Positions 34,958-45,573 of a DNA stretch of 64,000 bases are shown in pieces. The position numbers and the translations under genes were made by a program. The stretch is from the NCBI GenBank assembly GCA_023431345.1, contig JAEYWK010000056.1, forward strand, positions 1-64,000, given 5' to 3'. Under the pieces are notes generated by a model. It ran no database searches and was not told the DNA's origin. It was given only the letters and a program-made list of their open reading frames with translations. The first letter of the stretch is position 1; every line of letters begins with the position of its first letter. The stretch comes from Pseudomonadota bacterium. Its GTDB lineage: Bacteria; Myxococcota_A; Polyangia; Polyangiales; Polyangiaceae.

Positions 34958-36801
34958 TGCGCGCTCGTCTTTGGCTCCTGCTGTGCGCGCTGCCGCTGTG
35001 CGCGTTTGGCGGCTGCTTGTTGCCGAGCTATGAGAACGCCAGCGGCCGCTCCGACGCCGACGGCGGTGAGGCAGCGGGCGGCACGGGCTGGATGGACGCG
35101 GGCGCAGGCGGCGTCGATGAAGGCGGCGCGCCGGGGCCGGGCGGACAAAGCAGCGGTGGAGCACCGAGCGCGCCGGAGCTGCAAAGCGACACCTACGTCC
35201 TGCAGCAAGGCAGGTCGCTCAGCGTGAGCGCCCAGAACGGCGTGCTCAGCAATGACTCGGGCGAGCTGCGCGTGACCGCGTTCGACGACGCCGACGCAGG
35301 CCGTGACGTCACCCTCGACGCTCAGCTGGACGTGGCCGAGGACGGCTCCGTCACCTTCAAGCCAGCGGCGGCCTTCTTCGGTCGCTACGTGGCGCGCTAC
35401 ACCGCGACCGACGCCGCGGGCCAAGCCGCAGAGTCGACCGTCACGTTCGTGGTGCAGCCGCTCAAAGCCGCGCTCGGCGCGGTCGAGCGCGGGGCAGGCG
35501 GCGTCGTGCTCCAAGGCAGCGGCGCCGATGGCGTCGGCGCGGCCATCGCCGCGCTCGGCGACGTGAACGACGACGGCATCGACGACTTCGCCATCGGAGC
35601 CCCGGGAGCAGCCGGCGCGAGCGGCGCCGTTTACGTAGTCTTCGGCCGCGAAGATCTGAGCGGGTTCGAGCTGAGCGCGCTGCCCGACGACAGCAAGGAA
35701 GCTCGCTATGCCGTCATCACCGGCGACGCCAACGCGCCCATCGGCAGCTACGTCACGGGAGCGGGACGGTTCACGTCCGACGACGCTGCCGATATCGCCA
35801 TCGGCTCGCCCGAGGCCGACACGGAAGACGGCGCCATCACGGACGCAGGCCGCGTGTTCGTCATACCGGGCGGGGCCGAGCTGTCCGGCAACCTGGCGCT
35901 CGGTTCGGACACGTTCTCGTTCTTCAGCGCCGAAGCCGGCGAGAGCTTGGGGACGCTCGTGACGAGCGGCGACTACGACGGTGATGGTAAAATCGATCTG
36001 ATCGCCGGCGTTTATCCGGGCGGGCTCACGCTGGGCGGCGTGACCGTGCTCCTCGATCATCCCGCCAAGAGCCTCGCGATCGATAGCGCTCAGCGCACCA
36101 TGAAAGACACCGGCGTCTATCGGTTGCCGCAAGCGCTGGCGATGGCCGGCGACGTCAACGACGACGGCACGGACGACATCGTCGTCTCATCCCGCGCGCA
36201 CATCGCGCTCGTCTACGGACAGAGCACGGGCGCCATCGCCTCCGACATCGGCGCGATTGTCGCCGACGAATCGGGCATCTTGCGGCAGCGGCCAAGCCCT
36301 ACCGGCATCGCCGCCGTGGCGGGCCTGGGCGACGTCAACGGCGACGCGAAGAGTGATTTCGCGTACTGCGACCGCCCGTCGAGCGGCGCGGCTCCACTGT
36401 GCCAGGTCTTCTTCCGCACCCTCGAGGCGGGAGTGGACACGCTCGAGGCGGGCGACTGGACGCTCAGCGGCTTCGTCGGCGACACCACCCTCCCGCTGCT
36501 CTCACCAGGCGCCGACCTGAACGACGACGGCTTCGCCGACGTGCTGATCGCCGACGCCAGCAGCGCCTACGTCGTGTTCGGCCGCGACGCTGGCTTCGGC
36601 GACGTCAAGGTCTCGAGCCTCGGTAGCGACGGCTTTTCGCTCTCCCTCAGCGACGCGCAGCGCCTCTCGGCCATCTCCGTCATCGGTGACGTCAACGGGG
36701 ACGGCTACGGCGATTTCGCGCTCGGCGTCGCGGACGCCGGCGGGGGCGCGGGCCGTGTCTACGTCGTGTTCGGCGGCCCCTTTTCAGCAGATCAACGCTA
36801 A
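34957..36801 (+). CDS. FG-GAP repeat (integrin-alpha-like) lipoprotein
   Basis: 614 residues. Signal with lipobox-like GGC (LCALPLCAFGGC, about residues 1-16), a Gly/Asp/Ala linker, an Ig-like or cadherin-like domain (about 70-165: DTYVLQQGRSLSVSAQNGVLSNDSG), then seven FG-GAP blades each opening with a DxDxDG-type calcium loop: DVNDDGIDD, TSDDAAD, DYDGDGKID, DVNDDGTDD, DVNGDAKSD, DLNDDGFAD and DVNGDGYGD. Seven blades are the number needed for a closed propeller of the integrin-alpha type. It is translationally coupled: start ATG overlaps the TPR gene stop by one base, and the next gene start overlaps its own stop by one base (TAATG). Probable surface adhesin or binding protein; ligand unknown. 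Confidence 0.85.
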   Translation: MRARLWLLLCALPLCAFGGCLLPSYENASGRSDADGGEAAGGTGWMDAGAGGVDEGGAPGPGGQSSGGAPSAPELQSDTYVLQQGRSLSVSAQNGVLSNDSGELRVTAFDDADAGRDVTLDAQLDVAEDGSVTFKPAAAFFGRYVARYTATDAAGQAAESTVTFVVQPLKAALGAVERGAGGVVLQGSGADGVGAAIAALGDVNDDGIDDFAIGAPGAAGASGAVYVVFGREDLSGFELSALPDDSKEARYAVITGDANAPIGSYVTGAGRFTSDDAADIAIGSPEADTEDGAITDAGRVFVIPGGAELSGNLALGSDTFSFFSAEAGESLGTLVTSGDYDGDGKIDLIAGVYPGGLTLGGVTVLLDHPAKSLAIDSAQRTMKDTGVYRLPQALAMAGDVNDDGTDDIVVSSRAHIALVYGQSTGAIASDIGAIVADESGILRQRPSPTGIAAVAGLGDVNGDAKSDFAYCDRPSSGAAPLCQVFFRTLEAGVDTLEAGDWTLSGFVGDTTLPLLSPGADLNDDGFADVLIADASSAYVVFGRDAGFGDVKVSSLGSDGFSLSLSDAQRLSAISVIGDVNGDGYGDFALGVADAGGGAGRVYVVFGGPFSADQR

Positions 36802-38372
36802 TGACTCGGAAGCTGCCCGAAGAGCTCGAAATCGAGCTTGGCCTCGACGAGCCGTCCGACACTGCGTCGCTGCGCGCGAAGATCTCACGCAAGCTCGGCG
36901 TGCGCGCGGAGCTCTTGCCGGAGCCAGTGGTGCTCCGGCGTTCCATCGATGCGCGCCGCGGCTCCGTTCATTTCCACCTCATCGTGGGGCTAGGTGCCGC
37001 CCCGCCCGAGGCGCTCGGCGGCCCGCCTCCGCGCGAGGCCAAGTCCAAAGGGCCGCCCGTGGTGGTGGTCGGCGATGGCCCCGCGGGGCTCTTCTGTGCT
37101 TACGAGCTGGCACGCCATGCCTTGCCCGTGATCGTGCTCGAACGCGGCAAGACCGTGCAGCCGCGCCGTCACGACCTGAAAGCGCTGCACCAACGCGGCG
37201 AGGTGAGCTCCGACAGCAACTACTGCTTCGGCGAAGGCGGCGCCGGCACGTACAGTGACGGCAAGCTCTACACGCGCGCCCACAAGCGCGGCAGCGTTCG
37301 CGACGTCATCGAGCTCCTGGCGCTCCACGGCGCTCCCGAGTCGATCTTGGTCGACGCGCGGCCGCACATCGGCTCGAACCGCTTGCCGAAGGTGGTCACC
37401 GCGCTGCGCGAGAAGCTGACCGGCGTGGGGGTCGATTTCCAGTTTGGCGCGCGCGTGGTGGGCCTACTGCAACAGCCAGGACGCATCAGCGGCGTGCGCT
37501 TGGCCGACGGTCGCGAGATCGAGGCGAGGGCGGTGGTGCTCGCCACCGGTCACTCCGCGCGCGACGTGTTCACCCTGCTCGCCGAGGTGGGCGTTCGGCT
37601 CGAGGCCAAAGCCTTCGCGCTCGGCGTGCGCATCGAGCACCCGCAGCCGCTGATCAACCGCATCCAGTACGGCCGCTTCGCGAGCCACCCCCTGCTACCG
37701 AACGCCGCCTACCGCGTCGCAGAGACCGTCGATGAGCGCGGCGTGTTCTCGTTTTGCATGTGCCCGGGCGGCTTCGTCGTGCCGGCTTCGACCGAGCCTG
37801 GCGAGCTCGTCGTCAACGGCATGAGCCTCTCGCGTCGGGATTCGCCGTTCGCTAACTCGGGGCTGGTCGTGGGCGTCGAGGTCTCCGACCTGGAGCGAGC
37901 CGGCTTCGCGGGACCGCTCGGCGGCGTCGAGCTGCAGCGCCGCATCGAGCAGGCCTGCTTTCGGGCCAGCAGCGGCGCGCTCTCGGCCCCCGCGACGCGC
38001 GTCACCGATTTTCTGGCGCGAAAAGCGTCAACTACGGTACCCGAGACCAGCTACATCCCGGGCTTGACCGCGACCGATGTGGCGCCGGTGCTCGACGCCG
38101 CAGGGCTGCCGCTGGCGGAGCGGCTGCGGGGCGCTTTGGTGGCGTTCGACCGCAAGTTGAGGGGTTACGCGACCGAAGACGCCGTTCTGATCGGTGTCGA
38201 GTCGCGCACGAGCTCACCTGTTCGGGTCCCGCGCGACCCAGAATCACTCCAAGCACCGGGGTTTGCAGGCCTATACCCGACGGGCGAAGGCGCCGGCTAC
38301 GCCGGGGGCATCGTGAGCGCGGCGCTCGATGGTCAGCGTGTCGCCCGGGCCATCGCGGCTCTCGCCACCTGA
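36801..38372 (+). CDS. FAD-dependent dehydrogenase, COG2509-like
   Basis: 523 residues. An N-terminal domain of about 85 residues (ELEIELGLDEPSD) precedes an FAD-binding Rossmann motif, PVVVVGDGPAGLFCAYELAR (about 90-110), with ERGKTVQPRRHDLKALHQRGEV, FGEGGAGTYSDGKLYTR, a family-typical glycine loop, VVLATGHSARDVF, FCMCPGGFVVPAST, and the C-terminal FAD motif LYPTGEGAGYAGGIVSAALDGQRVA. The family (uncharacterised FAD-dependent dehydrogenase) is cytoplasmic and of unknown substrate. It is coupled to the preceding secreted lipoprotein gene by a one-base TAATG overlap, an odd pairing of exported and cytoplasmic products. A ring-hydroxylation or geranylgeranyl-reductase-like role is possible but not shown. 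Confidence 0.85.
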   Translation: MTRKLPEELEIELGLDEPSDTASLRAKISRKLGVRAELLPEPVVLRRSIDARRGSVHFHLIVGLGAAPPEALGGPPPREAKSKGPPVVVVGDGPAGLFCAYELARHALPVIVLERGKTVQPRRHDLKALHQRGEVSSDSNYCFGEGGAGTYSDGKLYTRAHKRGSVRDVIELLALHGAPESILVDARPHIGSNRLPKVVTALREKLTGVGVDFQFGARVVGLLQQPGRISGVRLADGREIEARAVVLATGHSARDVFTLLAEVGVRLEAKAFALGVRIEHPQPLINRIQYGRFASHPLLPNAAYRVAETVDERGVFSFCMCPGGFVVPASTEPGELVVNGMSLSRRDSPFANSGLVVGVEVSDLERAGFAGPLGGVELQRRIEQACFRASSGALSAPATRVTDFLARKASTTVPETSYIPGLTATDVAPVLDAAGLPLAERLRGALVAFDRKLRGYATEDAVLIGVESRTSSPVRVPRDPESLQAPGFAGLYPTGEGAGYAGGIVSAALDGQRVARAIAALAT

Positions 38373-38453
38373 TCGTGACGTGGTCGTGACAGAGCGCGCG
38401 GTCGCGGCTGCGACGCCCGAATCTGTGCTGGTCCGACTGTCGCTCGCCAAGCC

Positions 38454-38482
38454 TTGAACTGGGTCAGTGGCCGGCGTAGGTA
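38454..38482 (+). promoter_or_regulatory. Sigma-70-type promoter for aceE
   Basis: TTGAAC (38454-38459) and TAGGTA (38477-38482) are separated by 17 bp. The expected start of transcription is within a few bases of the GTG start at 38490 and no Shine-Dalgarno is present, so a leaderless transcript is predicted. Confidence 0.4.
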
Positions 38483-38489
38483 ACCCTCC

Positions 38490-41165
<2,676 letters not shown>

Positions 41166-41175
41166 GGTCGCGAGG

Positions 41176-41250
41176 GGGCTGCGCACCTCCGCAGCCCTCT
41201 CTGCAGCACTCCCGTAGCGGCCCCAGGTCCCGTTCGGCGACCCTGGGGCC
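41176..41250 (+). terminator. Two consecutive hairpins after aceE
   Basis: GGGCTGCG (41176-41183) pairs with CGCAGCCC (41190-41197) across a 6-base loop, beginning 10 bp after the stop. A second hairpin pairs GGCCCCAGG (41219-41227) with CCTGGGGCC (41242-41250). Neither is followed by a strong T-run, but position and stem strength support transcript ending or stabilisation. Confidence 0.5.
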
Positions 41251-41290
41251 GTCGCCGTTTCGGCCTTCCACGACGCTGAGCGGCTCGAGA

Positions 41291-41409
41291 TTTTTCACAG
41301 GAAGATCAGAAGGGCAGAAGGGCCAGAGATGGGGGGAGGGCTGACCGGGGCGTCGCGCGACCCGCAAACCTTCTGTCCTTTTTACCTTCCTGTGAAACAA
41401 TCTGGGGGC
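41291..41409. repeat. Intergenic inverted-repeat element, copy 1
   Basis: TTTCACAGGAAG (41293-41304) and CTTCCTGTGAAA (41386-41397) are a perfect 12-bp inverted repeat about 80 bp apart. Inside, CAGAAGG (41307-41313 and 41315-41321) pairs with CCTTCTG (41369-41375), so the element can form a long imperfect hairpin. The right end runs on as CAATCTGGGG. It lies between converging aceE and mutY. Related but more diverged sequences occur at 50881-50964 and 55265-55349. No coding capacity; resembles a small non-autonomous or structured repeat. Confidence 0.7.
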
Positions 41410-41410
41410 G

Positions 41411-42421
41411 CTACCAGAGCGCGCTGGTGACCTTGGCGTGGATGGCGGGTAGCGCGAGCTGAGCGACCTCTTGGCGGTCGAAGAGCGTCGCGCGGGTGCG
41501 CGGGGGCAGCGTGCAGCCGACGACGCTGAGCGTGATGCGGAAGCGCGTGATGGTGTGGCGCGCTTCCCGGAGCACCGACGTGGCGGAGCCTCGCAGGCCA
41601 TGCTCCGCCAGCGCGCGCGTCGCCGCGACGAGCGGCGTTTCGCGGCTACCTTGCTCCACGAACGGCAGCACCCAGAGCCCGGCCCAACGCGGCGCGTTGG
41701 CGGGGAGCTGGAGCAGCAGCACGCGATCCCCTTTCCTGACGTAGGCGGCCGTCGTCGCCACGGGCGTTGGCGCCTGGCGTTTGGCGAGCTCGGGCAGGTC
41801 GCGCTCGATGCCTTGGGCGAGGGCCGCGCAGCGCGCGGCTACGGGGCACTCCGGGCAGCGGGGGGAGGTCGGCGTGCAAAGGGTCGCGCCGAGCTCCATC
41901 AGGCTCTGGTTGAACTCCGAGGGGCGATCCGCGGGCACGAGCTCGCGCGCCAGCTGCCACAACCGCTGCTTCAGGGGTGCCTTGGCGGGATCGCCGCGCA
42001 GCGCGAACAGCCGCGACAGCACGCGCACCACGTTGCCGTCGACGATCGGCTCCGGCAAACCAAAGGCGATGCTGGCGATGGCGCCCGCCGAGTAGGGGCC
42101 GATGCCGGGCAGCGCGAGCAACGCCTCGACCGTGGTCGGGAGCTGGCCGGCGTGCCGCTCGGACACGGCGCGCGCCCCCGCGAGCAGCCGGCGGGCGCGG
42201 GAGTAGTACCCGAGGCCCTGCCAGGCGTGCAGCACGTCGTCGTCGGCGGCCTGGGCGAGGGCTTCCACCGTCGGAAAGCGCTGCATCCAGCGCTCGTAGT
42301 AGCCGAGCACGGTCTTGACCTGCGTCTGCTGCAGCATGACCTCGCTCACCCAGATGGCATACGGGTCGCGCGTCTTGCGCCAGGGAAGGTCCCGCTTCCG
42401 GCTTTCGTACCAATCGATCAG
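41411..42421 (-). CDS. mutY: A/G-specific adenine DNA glycosylase, start codon problem
   Basis: Removes adenine opposite 8-oxoguanine. The N-terminal helix-hairpin-helix domain has EVMLQQTQV with the catalytic Glu, LPGIGPYSAGAIASIAFG, IVDGNVVRV with the catalytic Asp, and the [4Fe-4S] cysteines CTPTSPRCPECPVAARC (Cx6Cx2Cx5C). A C-terminal NUDIX-like MutT domain recognises 8-oxoG. The first usual start is a GTG at 42349, which would drop the conserved LPWRKTRDPYAIWVSE segment. That segment is encoded in frame up to 42421 (LIDWYESRKRDLPW), yet no ATG, GTG or TTG occurs between the upstream stop at 42577 and 42349. I show a CTG start at 42421; a sequencing frameshift is the alternative. Family identity is firm, the 5' end is not. 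Confidence 0.85.
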   Translation of the reverse strand: MIDWYESRKRDLPWRKTRDPYAIWVSEVMLQQTQVKTVLGYYERWMQRFPTVEALAQAADDDVLHAWQGLGYYSRARRLLAGARAVSERHAGQLPTTVEALLALPGIGPYSAGAIASIAFGLPEPIVDGNVVRVLSRLFALRGDPAKAPLKQRLWQLARELVPADRPSEFNQSLMELGATLCTPTSPRCPECPVAARCAALAQGIERDLPELAKRQAPTPVATTAAYVRKGDRVLLLQLPANAPRWAGLWVLPFVEQGSRETPLVAATRALAEHGLRGSATSVLREARHTITRFRITLSVVGCTLPPRTRATLFDRQEVAQLALPAIHAKVTSALW

Positions 42422-42591
42422 ATGGGTCTGAAGGGCGCTCGAGGCGCCGGCGGGCGCGAAAGCCCGAGGCTTTTCGGTAGCCGGGTCGGCGGGCGAGACC
42501 GCGGGGGCGGACTGGCCCGCGCGCGCTTTGCCAAGCGCTTGTTTCTGAAGCGGTTTTCGTGACAGACTCGAAGCTTACCCGATCTTCGGTA

Positions 42592-43710
42592 ATGCCAGCG
42601 CCGCTCGTCGTATCCCTCGACTCGATCCGCACCGATGGGTGGTTCGAACGCATTGGCGAGGGCATCGGCAGCTTTCAAGCCCTGTGCGACATCGTGGGGC
42701 CGCGTTTCTTCGCGTTCGCGATGATCACGGGGGCGCGCATCACGTCGCTCACGGTCGACCGCCGCAACGCCGACAACACGCTGGTCGATTTCGTGGTCGG
42801 CCCGGACACGGCCGAAGTCTCGGAGGCGGACGCCCAGCGCCTCTCGCTGGCCGATTTTCGCAAGCGGCTGGTGGCGGCCCTCATCACCGAAGAGCCCATC
42901 GCCGAGGCGCCCAAGCGAGTGACCGACCTCGAGGCGGTGCAGCTCCACGTGGGGGTGCGCTACCTGCTGCTAGCTCCTCTTTACGGCTACCAGCTGCGCG
43001 AGCTGACGGTCGAGCCCGAAGGCTCGCGCCTGCGCTTGCTCCACGACGGCGTGGAAGAGTCTTACCTGCTGAGCGCGTTTCGAGCGCGGATGCGCGCGCA
43101 CGTACGAGAGGAGCTCGAGCGAGTGACGCGGCCGCAGGCTCGCGGCGCCATCGAGCTTTCGCGCGTGGCCGAGGCCGAGCAGGCCGCCGAGCGGGGCGAT
43201 CACGTCCGCATCCTCGAGCTGCTCGGCGCTTGGCCGGCGCCGCTCGCCATCTTCTTGCGGACGCCCGAGGGGCAGATGCTCAACGTCGAGACGCGCGGCC
43301 TCATCGCGCGCGCGCTCGGCTTGCTCGGCAGCGCGTGCATCGTGCTCGGCGAGATCGGCAAGGGCGAGGAGGTGCTGCGGCTCGGCGTGCAGTACGCGGG
43401 CGACGGCCCGGTCGCCTCCGACATCTACTTCCGCTTGGGCTCGGCCATGCTGGGCGACGGACGGGCGGGGGAGGCGATCGGCCCGCTGCGTCGCGCCGCG
43501 AACTTGGGCTCCCCCGGCGATCACGTCTGGCCGCTGCTGGCCCAGGCGCTGGCCACGCGCGGCCGCTTCCTCGCCGCTTATGCCGCTACGGTAGAAGCCC
43601 GCGCCGCCGGGGCTAGCGCCGAGTCGGTCGCTTCAGTCCTCGAAACCGTCAGAGAGGCCCTCGGGCCGGCACTGACGGCCTTCCAGGCCGCGACCGAGCG
43701 CCGGGCCTAA
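42592..43710 (+). CDS. TPR-like protein of unknown function
   Basis: 372 residues, cytoplasmic, without signal peptide. Residues about 1-160 form a mixed alpha/beta region (RTDGWFERIGEGIGSFQALCDIVGPRFFAFAMITGARITSLTVDRR) that I do not recognise. The last 200 residues are helical, with tetratricopeptide-like pairs (ARALGLLGSACIVLGEIGKGEEVLRLGVQYAGD, DIYFRLGSAMLGDGRAGEAIGPLRRAANLG, LLAQALATRGRFLAAYAATVEARAAG). Such proteins mediate protein contacts; no enzymatic motif is present. The start is an ATG at 42592 chosen over a GTG at 42559, which overlaps the mutY upstream region. It is divergent from mutY. Confidence 0.6.
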   Translation: MPAPLVVSLDSIRTDGWFERIGEGIGSFQALCDIVGPRFFAFAMITGARITSLTVDRRNADNTLVDFVVGPDTAEVSEADAQRLSLADFRKRLVAALITEEPIAEAPKRVTDLEAVQLHVGVRYLLLAPLYGYQLRELTVEPEGSRLRLLHDGVEESYLLSAFRARMRAHVREELERVTRPQARGAIELSRVAEAEQAAERGDHVRILELLGAWPAPLAIFLRTPEGQMLNVETRGLIARALGLLGSACIVLGEIGKGEEVLRLGVQYAGDGPVASDIYFRLGSAMLGDGRAGEAIGPLRRAANLGSPGDHVWPLLAQALATRGRFLAAYAATVEARAAGASAESVASVLETVREALGPALTAFQAATERRA

Positions 43711-44008
43711 ATCGCTCGTCCGTCACTCGAGACCGCACACGTGCCCCGTGCCCGACGGTGGCCCCCGTGCCGCCTGCTCCCAGTGTGCCCCATCTCTGAG
43801 CGGGCTCGGGAGCACTCGTACGGACCGCGGAGGGGCGGGCGATGGGGCGCGCCGTTGTGGCTGAAAGGATTGGGGAATCCGGCCAAATCAGGGCGGGCGG
43901 GCTGCTCGCATTGACAGGGCTCTAGGGCCGGCACTATAGCGTCCGCCGGACCTGTGATTTCCGCGATTTGCGCGGGTCACGGCGCCTGAAAGAGCGAGTC
44001 GAAAGTCG
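43711..44008. other. Intergenic region upstream of nuo operon
   Basis: 298 bp with no gene I can support. It contains the nuo promoter candidate at 43911-43940. The rest is GC-rich with no hairpin of note. Confidence 0.4.
43911..43940 (+). promoter_or_regulatory. Sigma-70-type promoter of the nuo operon
   Basis: TTGACA (43911-43916, perfect -35) and TATAGC (43935-43940) are 18 bp apart. Transcription would begin at about 43947, giving a leader of roughly 60 bases before nuoA. Confidence 0.6.
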
Positions 44009-44368
44009 ATGCTCGAGCTGTACGCCCCGATGTTCATCATGTTCGCCATCGTCGCGGTGATCTGCACCGTGATGTTTGCTGGCGGGCACTTCGTCGGTCC
44101 CAAGAACCCGACGCCCGAAAAGCAGATGCCCTTCGAGTGCGGTAACGACACTCCGGGCGCGCGCGACGTGAAGATGAACGTGAAGTTCTACCTCACCGCG
44201 ATCCTCTTCGTGGTCTTCGATATCGAGGTGGTCTTCATGTATCCATGGGCCACGCTCTTCAAGGGGCTCGGCTGGTTCGGCTTCTTGACCATGTTCTCGT
44301 TCATCACGGCGCTGATCGTCGCGCTCGCGTACTGCTGGAAAAAAGGAGCCCTCGAATGGGAGAGCTGA
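44009..44368 (+). CDS. nuoA: NADH-quinone oxidoreductase subunit A
   Basis: 119-residue membrane subunit of respiratory complex I. Three hydrophobic helices are evident: YAPMFIMFAIVAVICTVMFA (about 4-23), FYLTAILFVVFDIEVVFMYPWATLF (about 59-83, containing the conserved FDIEVVF and PWA) and FGFLTMFSFITALIVALAYCW (about 90-111). PFECGNDTPG is the conserved loop segment with Cys. The gene starts the nuoA-B-C-D-G-H-I run, and its 3' end overlaps nuoB by 13 bp. Confidence 0.95.
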   Translation: MLELYAPMFIMFAIVAVICTVMFAGGHFVGPKNPTPEKQMPFECGNDTPGARDVKMNVKFYLTAILFVVFDIEVVFMYPWATLFKGLGWFGFLTMFSFITALIVALAYCWKKGALEWES

Positions 44369-44940
44369 AGCCGACCACGACCTCGATCCTCGAGCCTGGT
44401 CAGCAATCTGGATTTGCGACCACGAAATTCGAAGCCCTGTTGGCGTGGGCGCAGAAGTACTCGCTGTTCATGAACCCGTTCGTGACCGCGTGCTGCGGCA
44501 TGGAGTTCATGGCCGTCTCCAGCCCTCGCTACGACTTCTCGCGCTTCGGCTCGGAAGCTCCGCGGTTCTCACCGCGCCAGAGCGATCTGCTGTGGGTCGT
44601 CGGCACCATCGTGCAGCGGCAGGCGCCGATCTTGAAGCGCATCTACGAGCAGATGGCCGAGCCCAAGTGGGTGCTCGCGTTCGGCACGTGCGCCTCTTCC
44701 GGCGGGTTTTACGACAACTACGCGTGCGTGGCGGGCATCGACAAGATCATCCCGTGCGACGTGTACGTGCCGGGCTGTCCGCCGCGCCCCGAGGCCGTGC
44801 TCGACGGCTTGATGCTGCTGCAAGACAAGATCCAACGCGGCGATCGCACGCCGGGCATCGTCAAGCCGCGCATCGATCCGGTGCAGGCGCCCGACACCGC
44901 GCTCGTCCAACTGCGCCGCTCGCGCACCTCGGCGGTCTGA
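44356..44940 (+). CDS. nuoB: NADH-quinone oxidoreductase subunit B
   Basis: 194-residue subunit carrying cluster N2, the last iron-sulfur cluster before quinone. Ligand segments are TACCGMEFMA, the Cys of GTCASSGGFYDNY, and VYVPGCPPRPEAVLDGLM. RYDFSRFG and the quinone-site helix are typical. I chose the ATG at 44356 because AAAAGGAG lies 7 bases before it; the frame is open upstream to 44245, inside nuoA. The C-terminus (QLRRSRTSAV) is short and basic. Its stop is 3 bp before nuoC. Confidence 0.95.
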   Translation: MGELKPTTTSILEPGQQSGFATTKFEALLAWAQKYSLFMNPFVTACCGMEFMAVSSPRYDFSRFGSEAPRFSPRQSDLLWVVGTIVQRQAPILKRIYEQMAEPKWVLAFGTCASSGGFYDNYACVAGIDKIIPCDVYVPGCPPRPEAVLDGLMLLQDKIQRGDRTPGIVKPRIDPVQAPDTALVQLRRSRTSAV

Positions 44941-44943
44941 GCC

Positions 44944-45570
44944 ATGAGCAAAGCGCTGATCGAGCTCGTCCGGAGCAATTTCCCCGACGCCGTGCTGGAG
45001 AGCCACTCGCAGCTCGGTGACGACACGCTGGTGCTGGCGCCCGGCCGCTGGAAGGAAGTCGCGCGGTTCTTGAAGGAGAACCCGCAGAGCGACATGGCCA
45101 TGCTGATGGATCTCACGGCTGTCGACTTTCCCGATCGTGAGCCGCGCTTCGAGGTCGTCGCGCACCTCTACTCGCTCTCACGCGGCCATCGTCTGCGCAT
45201 CAAGGCGCGGGTCGGTGACCGCGACGGCGAGACCGTCGAGCTCGATTCACTGACCGAGCTGTGGGGCAGCGCCAACTGGCTCGAGCGCGAGTGCTTCGAC
45301 ATGTTGGGCGTGAAGTTCCTCGGCCACCCTGACCTGCGCCGCATCTTGCTCTACCCCGAGTTCGAGGGGTACCCGCTGCGCAAAGACTACCCGGCGGAGA
45401 GGATCCAGCCGCTGCTGGAGTATCGCGACGTTCCCAACATCGAAAAGGTGGCCCCCTTCGGCCCCGATGAGGGCATGTCGTTCGGCCGTCAAACGCACAA
45501 GTTCGGCATCGTGGGTGAGGACGACGATCTGCCGCCGCGCCCGCGAGTCATTTCCCCCCTGGACAACTGA
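44944..45570 (+). CDS. nuoC: NADH-quinone oxidoreductase subunit C
   Basis: 208-residue 30-kDa-type subunit of the peripheral arm, no cofactor. Conserved pieces are MDLTAVDFPDREPRFEVVAHLYSLSRGHRLRIKARV, LWGSANWLERECFDMLGVKFLGHPDLRRILLYPEFEGYPLRKDYP, the family signature. The C-terminal 50 residues (GMSFGRQTHKFGIVGEDDDLPPRP) are less conserved. Start follows the nuoB stop by 3 bp and ends 3 bp before nuoD, so translation is likely coupled. Confidence 0.95.
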   Translation: MSKALIELVRSNFPDAVLESHSQLGDDTLVLAPGRWKEVARFLKENPQSDMAMLMDLTAVDFPDREPRFEVVAHLYSLSRGHRLRIKARVGDRDGETVELDSLTELWGSANWLERECFDMLGVKFLGHPDLRRILLYPEFEGYPLRKDYPAERIQPLLEYRDVPNIEKVAPFGPDEGMSFGRQTHKFGIVGEDDDLPPRPRVISPLDN

Positions 45571-45573
45571 GCC

